In this document: positions 29,186 to 41,111 of the stretch, one piece after another
How the letters are laid out: each line of letters opens with the position of its first letter
Position numbering within the stretch: the stretch's first letter is position 1
From: Rebecca billardiae RCC1528
Lineage: Eukaryota > Haptophyta
Direction: 5' to 3'
DNA length: 64,000 nucleotides
Assembly: GCA_965240325.2 (NCBI GenBank)
Contig: OZ251242.1
Span: 1,054,001 to 1,118,000, forward strand
Position numbers and translations under genes: made by a program
Notes under the pieces: generated by a model
Seen by the model: the letters and a program-made list of their open reading frames with translations, nothing else
Told to the model about the DNA's origin: nothing
Databases searched by the model: none

Positions 29186-32029
29186 GTACCGTACGGGTGG
29201 GTGGCGCGAAACAAGATCCCTGGCGAGCGCCACTGGGGACGCACGGCTTGGCGGCGCGTGGGTGCTCACTTCTCCGCCTCGGCTGGCAACACATACCAGT
29301 GTGGCTTCAGATGAAGTGTGGACCCGACTCGCGGGGGTCGTGCACGCGCGCTGCGGCTGGCCGGGCTCGAGCTGACTGCATCGAGGAGACGACGGAGGAG
29401 TGCCGAGACTGAGTGCGAAACTGCGAAAGGCACGAACCGACGAAGGGAGTACTGTAGCGTCACGCGCAAGCCCCAGTAGTTCTCCGCGTCGCTACCGCCC
29501 CGCTTGGCCCCATCGGAAGCATGCGTGCAGTGAGGGAGGCGACGGCAGCGTCAGTGATTGCCGCCTACAGGCTCCACCGCTCCGGCTCGCCAGCCGCTGG
29601 ATCCAGTGTCCGTGCGCGACGCTGCCATCCCTTAACGGACCGATCGACCACTCCACCTGGCAGCCTGGGCGGCTGGGGCGCAGGGCGCTGGGCCAGCCCT
29701 GCGCCGGCCTATAGGGCAGTTTACCTGACATGTCAGCCCTCTGCTGAGAATCAGCCGACACTGGTCAGCTGGTTGACAGATTGAGTCGGCTGACAGGCTG
29801 ATCACACTGTCAGCTGGCCGGCTGACACGTGTCAGACGAGCAGCCTGACACGGTGTCAGTGTGATCAGCCAGTCTGCTGAGTGCTGACCGCTACAGTACG
29901 CCTGTACGGTCGTTGGTCACTGACTCACTCACTGTCAGCAGGCCCATCTTGCGGATCATCTAGTGCCACACTGCTGAACTGCTGACACGTTAAGTGACGT
30001 GTCCGATCAGCCGGCTGTAAGCCGTCTGCTTCGGAAACGGAGCTGACAGTCACTCAGACAGCTGACAGGCAGCTGACAGACTCAGCCAGTCACTCGCGGC
30101 TGCGCGACTCGCGCCGCCATGGCCAAGCGACATAGGTCGGAGGCAGGCCCACTGCGAGGCTACTTGAGCCACTACTCAGACTAAGATGCGGCCGCCAGCC
30201 GCGGCCAGCGCCGCGATTCACCACTCACTACAGTATCAGTGCGCAGCTGAGCACCCTTCCTCCTCTGTGACGACAACTCACAACAGTGAACCAGCCGGCG
30301 CCCAACGGCCACTGCCACAGCCCACGGCGGCCCAAACAGGCCGACTGCGGCCGACGGTCGACGGAGGCGCCAGACTCACTTCATCTTCGTGTCAAACACG
30401 AACTCGTCAAGGCCTATTATTCGAGCTTTGTGCGGAGGGGCTTCGTGTCTTCTGCACGCCGCACCTGCCGCGAGTGACTACTGGCGAGTGTCAAAGTGCC
30501 ACCAAGCCACCAAGCGGTCCAAGCCTCTGAAGTGCTTTGCGTGAGCACCGACCAAGTTCCAGTCTTCCCGAGTCGCCGAGCCCCGGGCCCGGGCCTGCGC
30601 CTGCGGCCAGTGGAGACCCACGCTGCCGGGCCCAGGCGAGCGCCGAGCGGGCGCGAGCCTCGGTAGATCGGAGTTCCTGGGGGCCTGCCGGGCGCCGCCG
30701 GAAGGCGGGAAGGATCGAGAGCGGCTGACATCGCCAGTCGACCGGCCGGCCAGTCATCTGGTCGCTGGCAGTCAAGCCCACCACTCGGCTGACTGTGAGA
30801 CTGTAAGCCGAGCCGCCGACCACAGCTTGTCAGCTGGCTGACAGGCTGACACTGCTAGCTTGACGTTTGGCAACGGCGCGCGAGGCGCACGCGAGGCTCA
30901 TCCGAACGACTTCGTGGCTCGGCTTCGCGACGAGTTCGGACGGGGCACAGGCACCAGGGAGATCCATGTTATCAGCCGCGGCGAGGCTCGTCCGCGGGAG
31001 AACGTTGTCCTCGCGAGAACGATCCCGACAGCGGGAGCACATCGAGCGTTGGCCTGGCATCGGGGTTGCACATCAGTCCTGGTGCGACACTGCCTCTCGC
31101 CGCACCAGTGGGTCCTGCTCAGCTGCATTAGGGTCACTCACGCAGAACACGACGCGGCGGCAGGCCCAAGCGCGGAAAGGCTGACTTGATAGATCAATGA
31201 TACTGTCGAGGCCGCTCATGACCTATGCGTGTCTGCTCCGCTCAGCCGACCCGCAGTGGTGCCCGGGGCCGGCTGCGCGGCCAGCTGCTGGCGGCCCGTC
31301 CGGCCGCACAACCAGCCCTTCGTATGGAACGTACGCGTACGCGCCGTACCGAGCCCTGCAGGACCGTACGCGCACCCGTATGCGCAGGCCCACTCTGGCT
31401 GCCGGCCTTTGTGACTCAGTCCTGCCCCGCGCCCTGCGTGACTGCGTCCACCCAGCGATCACCAGGCCGTGCAGCTCTCAAGCGGCAGGGCGTCGTCCCG
31501 AGGGTTTACGGGTCCGGACGGACCGGACCGTGCCCGGTTTGGTCGTTTGGAGCACGGAGCACCGGCTGCACCACTACTTTCCGGGTCCGGAAACCTCGAG
31601 CTCGCCGCCGGACTGACTGAAGGTTACCTACCGTACGTCTGCACGGTCCAAGTGCGCACGTTATGAGCCTCGGACCGTCCCGGACTGAGCAGCTTCAAGA
31701 TCCGCGGATCACACCGTACTCTAGATACTACCAGCTAGATACTGCGCCCGGCTGGCGACTGGCGGCACGGGCGGGCTTTTAGAAAACTGTGTCAGATCTG
31801 AATTGCCGCATTCGGATGCTCGGCGGCCTCGGACCGACGGACCGTGCACCGTCGCCGTCGGAGGCCGCCGCCCGACGGTGGCCCGCGCGTCCGATGCCCG
31901 CGGCCGCCCGTCATGTATTACTCTCACCGACTCGGACCGCGAGACCGCGCGCTGGCCGTCAGGCCGCGCCATGCCCAAGCGGCACTCGGGAGCTCGATCG
32001 AAAGGCGCGAGGTGTATCGCCGGAAGTCG
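29186..32029. other. Gene-poor region
   Basis: About 2.8 kb with many short overlapping frames, none with protein-like composition or motifs. It includes the TGACA-rich patch at 29726-30078. No gene is called. Confidence 0.45.
29726..30078. repeat. Cluster of TGACA/TGTCA motifs
   Basis: By eye at least 14 copies of TGACA or TGTCA occur in about 350 bases, many within GCTGACAG or CTGTCAGC. Within it GGCTGATCACACT (29796-29808) is exactly complementary to 29858-29870. Three further copies lie near 30827-30850. It could be a binding-site array or a degenerate tandem repeat. Confidence 0.55.
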
Positions 32030-33688
32030 TCACGCATAGTTGTCGGCGAGAAGGTCCCACACCGCGCTCATCATCTCGTCCGTGATGAGCGCCGCATCGC
32101 CCGGCGCGGCGGCAATGTTTGGCAGCTGCCGGAAGAGCGCCTGCTGCGCCTGCTGAACTTTGAGCTGCGCGCTCGCCGAGCGCGCGCACTGGTGCGCCGC
32201 GGCGGCCGACACGGCGCCCGGTATTGCGGCTGCGAGCTGCGAGCTGTACGCGCCTGCAGGCTGTGGCTGCATCAGCTGCATCAGCTGCGACAGCTGGTGC
32301 GTGGTCGGCCGCGGCGGTGGCGCCGGCATCGGCGGCGGCTGCATGAGGTGCAGCGGCGGGTGCAGTGGTGGCGGCTCCAGCTGCTGCGGCTGCGACCGTC
32401 CGTGGCGCTGAAGCCGAAGCGCAAAGTCGGCGGCCGGCTGCGCATGCGCGAGCGCTGCCAGGCCCTGCGGCGCGACGTGTGCGTGGAGCCCCGTGCTGGG
32501 CGGCGACACCCCGCCAAAGCGCGCCGCGACGCCGGGTGCATCGTCGCTGTCGGTCGACATGCCGCTGTCGAGCGGCACGCCCATCGCGAACGTCGGCGAC
32601 GGCTTGGGCGCGTGGCCCATCAGGTTGCAGTGCCGCTTCAGCGTCGGGCCGGAGGAGAGGCGCATGCCGCACGTGCACTCGAACACGCGGCCGCACGCCT
32701 TCTGGTGCGTCGTGAGGTCCTCCTTGATGGCATACGACTTGGTGCCGCAGCGCGTGCACGTGTACCGCTTCTTGCCGCGGTAGTGCAGCCGCATGAAGTG
32801 CTTCTTCGCCTGGTACGACGTGGCGAAGACGCGATGGCACACGGCGCACGGCGTCGGCTCATCCCAACGCGTGCCAGCCGCGAGCTGCGCGTTGCCGTCG
32901 TCCGAGTCATCGTCGGCCGGCTCGGAACCGACCGAGCCAAACGTGCCGCCGCCGCCGCCGCCGCGGCTGCCGCCGCCGCTGCCACTGCCGCCGCCGCTGT
33001 CGCTGCCGCCTCCGGAGTCGGTGGTCGGCTGCTCGGAGGGCACCGAAGATGGCGCCGAGTCCGTCACGCACGTCGGCGCGCTCGCCAGTTTCAGCCGCTT
33101 CTGCCCCGCGTCGGTCGCGTCTGCGCTGTCGAGCTGAGGGCGCGAGTGCATCGTCGCGAGCGGCGGCTGTGCTGACGGGGCCACTCCGCCGCGCAGAAGG
33201 GAGCCGTCGGCGCCGACTCCCAACGGTGGCCATGGCGGCAAGTATGCGGGCGTCGGCATGGACGCTCCGCCCGCGCCACGGTTGTGCGCGCCGCTGCCGG
33301 CGGGCGCGGACGTGTGTTGCGTGGGCGTGGCACCGGCCGCAGCCTGCGTGCCCATCATGGACGTGCTCGGCGTCAGGCCCACGTATGGCAAGGCGAAGAG
33401 GCCGGACAAGAGCGCGTTGTTCGCGCTGCCGCCATACGCGGCACGGTCCATGTGCGACGGGCCCGTGGTGTCTGTCCGGAGCGCGCCGCCGCGCTCGCGC
33501 GCGTTGGGCTGCGCGCTCGGCCAGAGCGTCGAGGGCATCGTCATGGATGCCTGAGGCCGCTGCGCGTGCTGCGGCCACGCCGTGAGGTCGACACGCGGCG
33601 GCGCATTGGTTGCGGCCTCAGCGAGCGTGTCGTTGCGCATGCGCTCCTTCTGTGCGAGCAGGAGCGCCAAGGGGTCGGTGGGAAGCAT
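32030..33688 (-). CDS. Three-finger C2H2/C2HC zinc-finger protein (paralogue 3)
   Basis: 552 residues from the ATG at 33688 (MLPTDPLALLLAQKERMRND). The frame is open further upstream, but that part is less protein-like. A long Ser/Gly/Pro-rich region precedes an acidic stretch (EPADDDSDDGNAQLAAG) and the common block: TRWDEPTPCAVCHRVFATSY, CTRCGTKSYAIKEDLTTHQK, then CTCGMRLSSGPTLKRHC. Ligand spacing is identical to the other two copies. The C-terminal part is Gln/Pro/Leu-rich (HPPLHLMQPPPMPAPPP) and ends in a helix containing ALITDEMMSAVWDLLADNYA, analogous to the terminal helix of paralogue 2. Probably a sequence-specific transcription factor; intronless. Confidence 0.8.
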   Translation of the reverse strand: MLPTDPLALLLAQKERMRNDTLAEAATNAPPRVDLTAWPQHAQRPQASMTMPSTLWPSAQPNARERGGALRTDTTGPSHMDRAAYGGSANNALLSGLFALPYVGLTPSTSMMGTQAAAGATPTQHTSAPAGSGAHNRGAGGASMPTPAYLPPWPPLGVGADGSLLRGGVAPSAQPPLATMHSRPQLDSADATDAGQKRLKLASAPTCVTDSAPSSVPSEQPTTDSGGGSDSGGGSGSGGGSRGGGGGGTFGSVGSEPADDDSDDGNAQLAAGTRWDEPTPCAVCHRVFATSYQAKKHFMRLHYRGKKRYTCTRCGTKSYAIKEDLTTHQKACGRVFECTCGMRLSSGPTLKRHCNLMGHAPKPSPTFAMGVPLDSGMSTDSDDAPGVAARFGGVSPPSTGLHAHVAPQGLAALAHAQPAADFALRLQRHGRSQPQQLEPPPLHPPLHLMQPPPMPAPPPRPTTHQLSQLMQLMQPQPAGAYSSQLAAAIPGAVSAAAAHQCARSASAQLKVQQAQQALFRQLPNIAAAPGDAALITDEMMSAVWDLLADNYA

Positions 33689-36600
33689 TGGTGTCGTCGA
33701 TCTACGATTGGGATGGGTGTGCCAGCGTTGTGTTTTGAGGCAGAGGCTTCGCCGCGCGCTTCTCATCTTCAAGTTTCTCAGCCCGGGTGCGGTGTGCTTC
33801 TCCTCCTCGCTCAGTCTGACTGTGCAAAAGGTTCTCACACTTTCGCCACCGAACTGACCTTGAGTAGAAAAGTGGAACGTCGGAAACATCAGCGCTGCCT
33901 AATCGACTTCGTCGAGGTGCGTATCGATGATTGGAATTGTAATCAATCCATCCTTTGGCTCACCCCAGATGGAAATCTGGGGTGAGGCAAGGATCTGGAT
34001 AATATTGCAAGTAAGAGGAACAATACGGCAAAATACAAGTTCATGTCAGAGGCCGGCGAAGTCGCCGCGACGCCGCGGCTTTGAAAGGTGAACGACCTAC
34101 GCCCAAATGTCCGAATAATCAGTGAGTGCTAATACACACGAACGATACGGGTCATCAGCCACTATTGAGATGCCATCATGCCCAGTTATGACTTGCACTT
34201 TTGGGGGGATTGCAAGTACGGTGTGCGCCCCGGGCAGTCCGGCTTTGAGAGAGGGCCCGTTTGGTGCTGGCCACCAGACTGATGATGATGAACACCGCCA
34301 TTACTCCGCTTTTGCAGTCGCCTGCTTACGCCTCTCCAGCGATTGCGACGATGTCCGCACACGAGCCGCCCAGTTGCCGCGCGATGGCCCGACGCGTGTG
34401 CTCTGGCACGAGCACGCTGCTCGGACCCCGCACGCATCAAGCCGCCGGGCAGTGGGGGATGTTACTGCCTGCCCGCAGCCCCCCGACTGCGGTCCGCGGA
34501 CGGCTGCAGCGACTGTTGGCTGATGTGGAGGGCAGATCAGCTGGTGTGTGAGGCGTGCCCACCGGCACGCCAGGCGCCGATACAGCCATGCCGCGGTACG
34601 GGTGCGATTGTTCTTCACGCCGGCCAGTGACCTTGAGCACAGATTGGGTCGACCGCGCGCGCGTGCAGTCCTAGTCGGGTGCAAGTTGCAGAGCCGCGGA
34701 CGCGGTCAACTTGCCGCAGGCGATGCCCCGCTGCGCTGCACGCAAGGATCGGCCCATCGGAAGGCAGTAGGCTGAGTCTGCGTGCCTGACTAGCGTCCAT
34801 TGCGATGCCGGAACGTTAGATGTCGACCGACCTCGGCTCATCGAACTAGGCCGTCGGGCCGTCGCGTCATCAACCTCCATGCTGCGCGAGAGGCTCGCTC
34901 GGCGGGTCAAAGTACGAGTACACTCGGCCACGTCCGGACCATATGGCGCCTGCATCACCGGACTAATTCCCTGAAAATTACCCCGCCTACATGTCATTGT
35001 AAGTAATTAATGAATGGTAGTATGGGGGTACGTAAAAGGTCGCTTCCCTACCCCCGATTCCTCGAAAGCAAACATTCCCGCGTTCGTTAATCCTTGAGAA
35101 GGTTACTCCAATGTTACTCTTATACGGGTTCGTCATCTCTCCTTTGAGAACTTTACTCCGCATCCCCACCTGGCTCCGGAGTCCGGACTTGTCCCCCGGG
35201 CGGGACGATGGCGGCCTACTCTTCAGGTATCGCGGCGGCTCAATCCGCACGCTCTCGCCCCGCCATCGCCGCGCTTGCCTCTTGCGCACTCCCATCCGCG
35301 CTCCCATCGTCCGGAGACGACGGGTCGATGCGGAGCACGATCTGATCGGGATGATCCGGGCCGAGAGCGGCCTGCGAGGGCTTGCTTGTTCGGCCCGTTT
35401 AGCCGGCCGCGTCGCGGTAGAGTTCAACCTCCCGGTGAACAGACCGAGCCCAGAGTACGGTCCAGGGGACTATGAGTGGTGCTCCGGTGCGGCTGCAAAC
35501 GAAGCGCAGGATGCTGCTTACACCGACGCGGCTTGCACTCGCGCTGAATTATCAGCGGCGCAGCCTGCTAGCCCCGGCCGACCTTATGTGACCGAGCGTC
35601 AGCATCGTCGTCAGTCATCAATCATCATACGTCGGTCCATCGTCGGATTCGTCGGCATATCACATCATCGTCCGCGCTGCGCCGGATACGCGGCTGAAAT
35701 GAGCCTTTAACAGGAGTACCGCGCGGAAGTACATGCGGCTGCACTAGTCGGATTTAATAATCGTCGATCATATATATAAATATATAGCCTCTACTCAGAG
35801 TCTAGTTTTAGATCGATCACTATTATATATAGGCCTGTTTCAATTCTGCGTGAGCCCGACGGCGACATCAGCCAAAACGCAGTAAAATGGCGGCTTCAGC
35901 CCACTTGTGCGGGTGCCGGCGGTGGTGCAGAGTAGTGGCGGCCCCGCGGCACGTCGTTGGCACATCCTCGTACTCAGACGCTGAGCTGTGGCGAAAGACG
36001 TTGCCAAGACATGCTGCTTCCACTTGCCGAGGTGCTTCGCCTTGACACAGGGGTAACTTGCGGCGCACGTGCGCGACGGCGAGCCGCGGCGTGAAGGCGG
36101 CAGCGGCGGGCCCGCTGCAAGCTGCAAGCACTTTGTGCTGGCTGCGTTTAGCCCGTGCCATGTGACGACCAAGACCGGTTGATAGAAAGCTAGTCTGCCA
36201 TCGAAACCAGCTCTACACGCTCCGCCGCCACTACCTTGTCGAGCTTGAGATGCTTCCGTTGCGTGTGCTCGCATGCAGCCTGCCGCCTGCATTTGAACGT
36301 GATCGCGGCAGGTCGGCTGGCCGGATTGTCACGCCTCCTCGGCGTAGACTACGACACGATGCGTGCCACACGCACCCATGACACGCCGAAAGGCGTATGC
36401 ACGCGTCTTCGCGCATCTGGCAGGCTGCAGTCTTGGCCAAATTGATGAGAACAAGCCTGCATCAAGCGCTCGCGGCGCAGGCGCGAGTCGCGGAGAGTTC
36501 TGGGATGACCCATGGTGCCTTGCTCGGGGACGCAACTCCTCCTCAACGGCTGCGAGCGGCGACACCGGAGCTAGATCGCTGCACTCAGCACTCCTCGCTG

Positions 36601-36848
36601 AGTGCAGCGTGACCCTCGGAGTCGTGCGTCTCGGCTTCCCGCCGGAGCCTTTGCGTCCCCGAGCGGGGCGTGACACCGATTCCCACTGGCGGGCACTGGT
36701 TTGTCGCCGTTGACATAGTAAATGGAATCATGCAGGTAGAATTAAATAAAACAGGCCTATATAACAAACTGTGCCCTGGCGGGCGGGGGGGTCGGCGGGC
36801 CGTGCCAGTGCTGTCGCAATGTATCCTCTGCGGGTTCGCGTCTTTCAC
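33689..36848. other. Gene-poor region upstream of the third zinc-finger gene
   Basis: About 3.2 kb. A perfect hairpin lies at 33959-33986. Composition drops in GC around 34980-35160. A minus-strand frame at 35840-36292 has a stretch (YPCVKAKHLGKWKQHVLATS) with some protein character but no recognised family and no clear start, so it is left uncalled. Confidence 0.4.
33959..33986. repeat. Perfect 12-bp hairpin
   Basis: CTCACCCCAGAT at 33959-33970, loop GGAA, exact complement at 33975-33986. It sits about 270 bases upstream of the third zinc-finger gene start. Confidence 0.65.
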
Positions 36849-37637
36849 TCTTTCCACATTCGCTTGTGGCCGTGGGTGACGGACAGTCTCAGAGTGCTGA
36901 AGGACCAGCGACGCGAGGCCGCCCACACCCACGAGGGAATGTGCAGCACGCGGGGCGGGACGGGTAGCCCGTTGCTCCGCGCGAGCGCGGGTACGCGCTG
37001 TATGTGCCGCATCTCGACCGCGATGGCGTAATCGAGCGCCTCGCCGCCGCCGAAGCCGCCAGAGTAGATCATGTGCATGTCCTCCTGCCGCCAGCCGAGA
37101 GCGGTCGTCGCGAGGATGCTTGCCGATGTCCGCTCCAGGCACGATGGGCTCGGCGCAGGTCGCGTTGACGTCGTACACGGCCGCCACGCTGAGCACGAGC
37201 GCGTTGACGTTCACGCGGTCGTCGTTCGCATCTTCGACAGGTCTGGCACCCGCGTGCTCGGCGGCACGAGGAGCTGTGGTTGTGCGCGCGCGCGCGCACA
37301 GCGACAGCGTGTGCCACTCGCGATCGAGAGTAGGCAAGCGCTGCTCACGCGGGCACACGAATCGCAGCGCATCAGTCACCAGCGTGACGACTTCCGCCTC
37401 GTCCCGCAGCGCCTGCGCCATGGACGAGGATGACGCGGCGATGTTGCATGCTCGACGATTCATCTCTCTGCGGATGGCATCACGGGCTTGTCTGTGTCGC
37501 GCTGCGGCGAGGGTCGCCAACTCGCGATGACGCGGTTGCTGCCACGGCGACAGACCCGGGAGATGCGTCCGCTGCGCGTCGTTTGCCGTTAGCGCTGCGC
37601 TTCCGTCGCATTGCTCACCGTCGACGCCATGCGCCAT
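36849..37637 (-). pseudogene. Frame-disrupted gene relic, family unknown
   Basis: Protein-like segments occur in order on the minus strand but in different frames. The first is a start-like MAHGVDGEQCDG at 37637, with a helical run (DAIRREMNRRACNIAASSSS) and EVVTLVTDALRFVCPREQ followed by DREWHTLSL. LVPPSTRVPDLSKMR follows in another frame. Then comes VNALVLSVAAVYDVNATCAE back in the first frame. Last is LGWRQEDMHMIYSGGFGGGE with ALDYAIAVEMRHIQRVPALA in a third. The join after DREWHTLSL could be a 30-base GTGCGC to CAG intron, but the later shifts look like single-base indels. It may be a decayed copy of a working gene elsewhere. An intron-rich real gene or sequencing errors are alternatives. 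Confidence 0.35.
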
Positions 37638-38326
37638 GCAGGCCGGACGTGGGCTTCGGCTGAGGGACCGGAGTCCGGACCGCGAGCGAGGACTGAGTCC
37701 GGTTCGCTCCGGCGATAGTTCACAAGGCCGCGCCAAAGCTTGCGTCGCGTGCGATGGCGCTTCCCGCCCGCGAGACGCCTCGTGATGAGGGCCGTTCCGC
37801 ACCGAGCCCGACGCGCGAGGTGAATCGAGCGAGGCGGCCATCGTGCGCAGCGCTTGATGCTATGGCCGGTGCGAGCTTTGGACGTGCACGTCCGGCGAGG
37901 ATCGCCCCAGGTCGCACGATCGTGTCGACGCGCCGAGCGTACCGCTCCAAACGCGTCGATTTAGCCCTCGTTCGACCTGCACGCGAGACGACGAGGGCAG
38001 CAATCGCGAATCGGGCGAAAACACCGTTCGGGAATCCCCGCGCGATGTCCGCGCCGGCGTTGGATTTGGCGCGCGCCGCCCACGCGCTCCGCGCCAGGCG
38101 CCAGATGGTTCATCGGCCGAGCGTCCCCAGTGGGAGAGCGCTGCGAGGGCGCCCGGTAGTGAGCGAAGCGATTTTCTTTTCTTGGCGAGGCGATTTTCTT
38201 TTTCCATTTCTTTTTCTTATCTTTTTCCCGGGCACTACAAGGGGCGGACCTACCGGTACGGCCCGCCATATTGCTGAGTGACTCACTCAGCTGAGTGACT
38301 CCGTCAGCCGCCTGCGCTACTAGGGC
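37638..38326. other. Intergenic region, nothing recognised
   Basis: About 690 bases with a T-rich patch near 38170-38225 that could be the 3' flank of the following minus-strand gene. No gene called. Confidence 0.45.
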
Positions 38327-41111
38327 CTAGAGGTGCTTCGCGCTCAGGCCGCGCTTCTTATCCTTGATGAGCTGCGCGTACTTGGGCAGCAACGTCTCCT
38401 CCAAGTACTCGTCCAGCAGAAGAGCAAAGTCGGCGTCCGGCGGGCGCGCCGCGGCGGGCAGCTTCTCGTTGGCGATGCGCACGACCACGTCGCACCACTC
38501 CTCGTACACGAGCTCGTCCTCGTCGTCGTCGCCGCCCTCGGCCAGGGCCTGCGCGGGGACGCCCTCGGCGAGGAGCTCCTCGGTGGACTTGAGCGCGTTC
38601 TCCAGGTTGACCATTGTGAAGATGAGCGCGACCTTTTGGATGGTGAGGCTCTTGTCGAGAAGCCCGCCCTCGCGCACCTGGTGGCCGCGCGGTGTGCGGT
38701 GTGCGCGCGGGTGCGCGCGGGCGCGCACGCGAGCATCAGCTGGCTGGGCGGCGCGACACGTCGGCGCGCGGCTTGACGGCGGCGTGCAGCGGCGCTTGCG
38801 CGGGCGCACCATGAAGAGCAGCTCGTCCAGGTTCACCGAGTCCGCCGCCTGCCGCGCGTCCACCGACGAGATGTCCGCGGCCGCGTACGCCGCAAAGGCC
38901 GCCCGGAGTGCCTTCGCGTGCTTGTTCAGAATGGCGCGCACGCGGCGCGACTTGAGCTCGGCGACGAAGTCGTCGCTGGGCATCGCGGCGCGCGTGGTGG
39001 GCACGACGTGCTCCTCGAGCAGGTAGCGCACGCGCTCGCTCAGCGTCGCCATCGTGAACGTCGCCTCGGGCGAGGTGCCGAACTTCCAGTCCGCGATGCG
39101 CACGAGCGCGTTGATGAATTCCGCCTCGTCCATCAAGTCAGACGCGCCGTCGTCGTTGGCGCGCCGCACGCCCTCGCCGCTCTGCTTGGTGCGGAAGTCC
39201 ATGTTGGCGCGCTGGTAGATGAACTCGACCTGTGCGCGCGGCGGCGGCGGCGGTATCAGCGGCGGTACCGGCGGCGCGGCGGGCGCGCCCAGGCGCGCGG
39301 CGGTGGTGTGAGCCGACGCGCTCTCGCGCGCGGGCCGTGCGCGGCGCGCGAGGCTGGCCGCAGCGGCGGCGCGCGGACGCGCTGCGCACCTGCTGCATGG
39401 TGAGGCTCTTGTCCTCGACCAGCCCGGCGTCCCGCACGAACTTCTTGAAGTCGACGCGCGGCATCTCCTTCACGTTCATCCCGTCCTTCGAGCCGAGCAC
39501 GCAGCACAGCTTGAAGCACACGTGCAGCTCGCGCGCGTGGTCTTGCAGAACATTCTCGAGATCGGCGAGGACGCGCTCCTCAGGCGAGCGCGCGCGCTGC
39601 TCGACGGTGGCCTGGTTGACGGCCTGCTCGAGCTCCTCCATCCGGATCTGCTCCATCGTGCGCATCCGGCCCACCACGCGCGACGCGTGCGCCTGCACCA
39701 CGTCCGAGAGGTCCGTGTTGATCCACGCGCGCGGCACGGTCTCGTCCTCGCGCCTCACCGGCTCGGGCGTGCGCGTGTGCACGGCGACTGCGTCCGAGTA
39801 CTCCGACTCGCCGATCGAGTTGGCGCACTTGATGCGGAAGGAGAACCAGTTGTCCGCGGCGAGCCCCTCAAACCGCCGCTCCGTCACCCTCGCCGCGTCC
39901 TCGTGCCACGGCGTGAACTCGCGCACGCCGTCGAAGATGGTCCCGAGCTTCTGGTCCCAGCTGACGTCGTACCACGAACACTCGATCAGGAACTTGAAGA
40001 CCTCGTCGCCGCCGTCGTCCTCGGGCTCGCGCCAGCGCAGCGTGATCGCGTCGACGCCGGTGTGGATCACCTCGGGCGGCGGCGGCGCCGCTGGCGGCGA
40101 GAGCTGCCGGTGCGCCACCATGTCCAGCGCCGGGTTCGAGATCTCGACCGACGTATCGAAGAGGCGCGGCGGGCGGCGGTGCAGCTGCGTCTGAAAGAAC
40201 GGCCGGCGGTGCCCAATCCCTCGCAGCACCTGCGCGTAGGCGGCCTCGCCGCGCTGGCCGGAGGCGTCGATCTGCATCGCGCGTGCGTACGCGCGCCCCG
40301 CCTCCACCAGCTGCCCCTCGTGCACGCACGCCACGCCGAGCAGCAGCTGGTTGTCGGCGGAGGAGGGCGAGAGGCGCGTTGCCGCCTTGCAGTCGCTCAC
40401 CGCGTGCTGCGGCGAGCCGAGCCGGAGGTGCGCGCGCGCGCGGAAGCGGTGGAGCACGTCGGAGGAGGGCGTGGCCTGCAGCGTCTGGTTCAGCTCCTCC
40501 ACTGCGCGCGCGTAGTCGCGCCTGCCGTACGCCATCCGCGCGCGCGCCTTCGCGTCGCGGCTGCGCCGCCACTCCTCGGACGATTGGAGGTGGCGCGTGC
40601 GCATCTCGCGCTGCTCGCGGACGAGCTCGCGCCAGTGGTCCTCGGCACGCTCGAGCTCCTCGGCACTGAGTACCGTGGAGAGCTGTGGTGCCGTCGCGAT
40701 CATCCGAGCCATGTTGGGCTTGTCGCTCAGCGCGATGCCGCGTCCGGCGGGGCGGCGATTGCCGCCCGGCGCGGTCGCCGGCGGCAGGCGGCGGCGCAGG
40801 TATGCGGAGGTGGACGGGCGCAGCTCCTCCTGGGCGCCGCGGCTTCCAAAGGCGCCGACACCAGGGGCCGGGGATGCGGGGACGAACGGGCTCCGCGGCC
40901 CGCGCGATGAGCCGCCCGAGTCCACGCTGGGTGAGGCCAACCCACTCGCGCCGCCGCCGCCCATCGAGCGCGCCGACGAGCGCGGCTGCAGCAGGGACGG
41001 GCTCTTGGCCGCGCTCTGCGGCGGCGTGGACACGGCCTCCACGGCCATGTCGCCGCCTTCCTCCCTCCAGCTCGCCTCGCCCACGCTCAGGCTGGGCAGT
41101 GTCGTCACCAT
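38327..41111 (-). CDS. TPR and fibronectin-III protein with duplicated EF-hand-like C-terminal module
   Basis: Minus-strand exons are 41111-39390, 39229-38810 and 38677-38327, 830 residues. Both introns start GTGCGC, end CAG and are phase 0. Residues about 185-285 form TPR-like helices (MAYGRRDYARAVEELNQTLQ, then ARAHLRLGSPQHAVSDCKAA). About 340-450 is an FN3 domain (ITLRWREPEDDGG, then WFSFRIKCANSIGESEYSDA). The C-terminal third holds a module that appears twice: GLVEDKSLTMQQ (563-574) continuing VEFIYQRANMDF, and GLLDKSLTIQKV (about 719-730) continuing ALIFTMVNLENAL, each followed by a Glu/Asp-led helix (DEAEFINALVRIADWKFG; YEEWCDVVVRIANEKLP). This resembles degenerate EF-hand pairs seen in protist flagellar or cytoskeletal proteins, which is an inference. 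No catalytic site seen. Confidence 0.8.

Noticed and set aside
35840-36292. Minus-strand frame with YPCVKAKHLGKWKQH
   Set aside because: Some protein-like character but no family, start or splice support.
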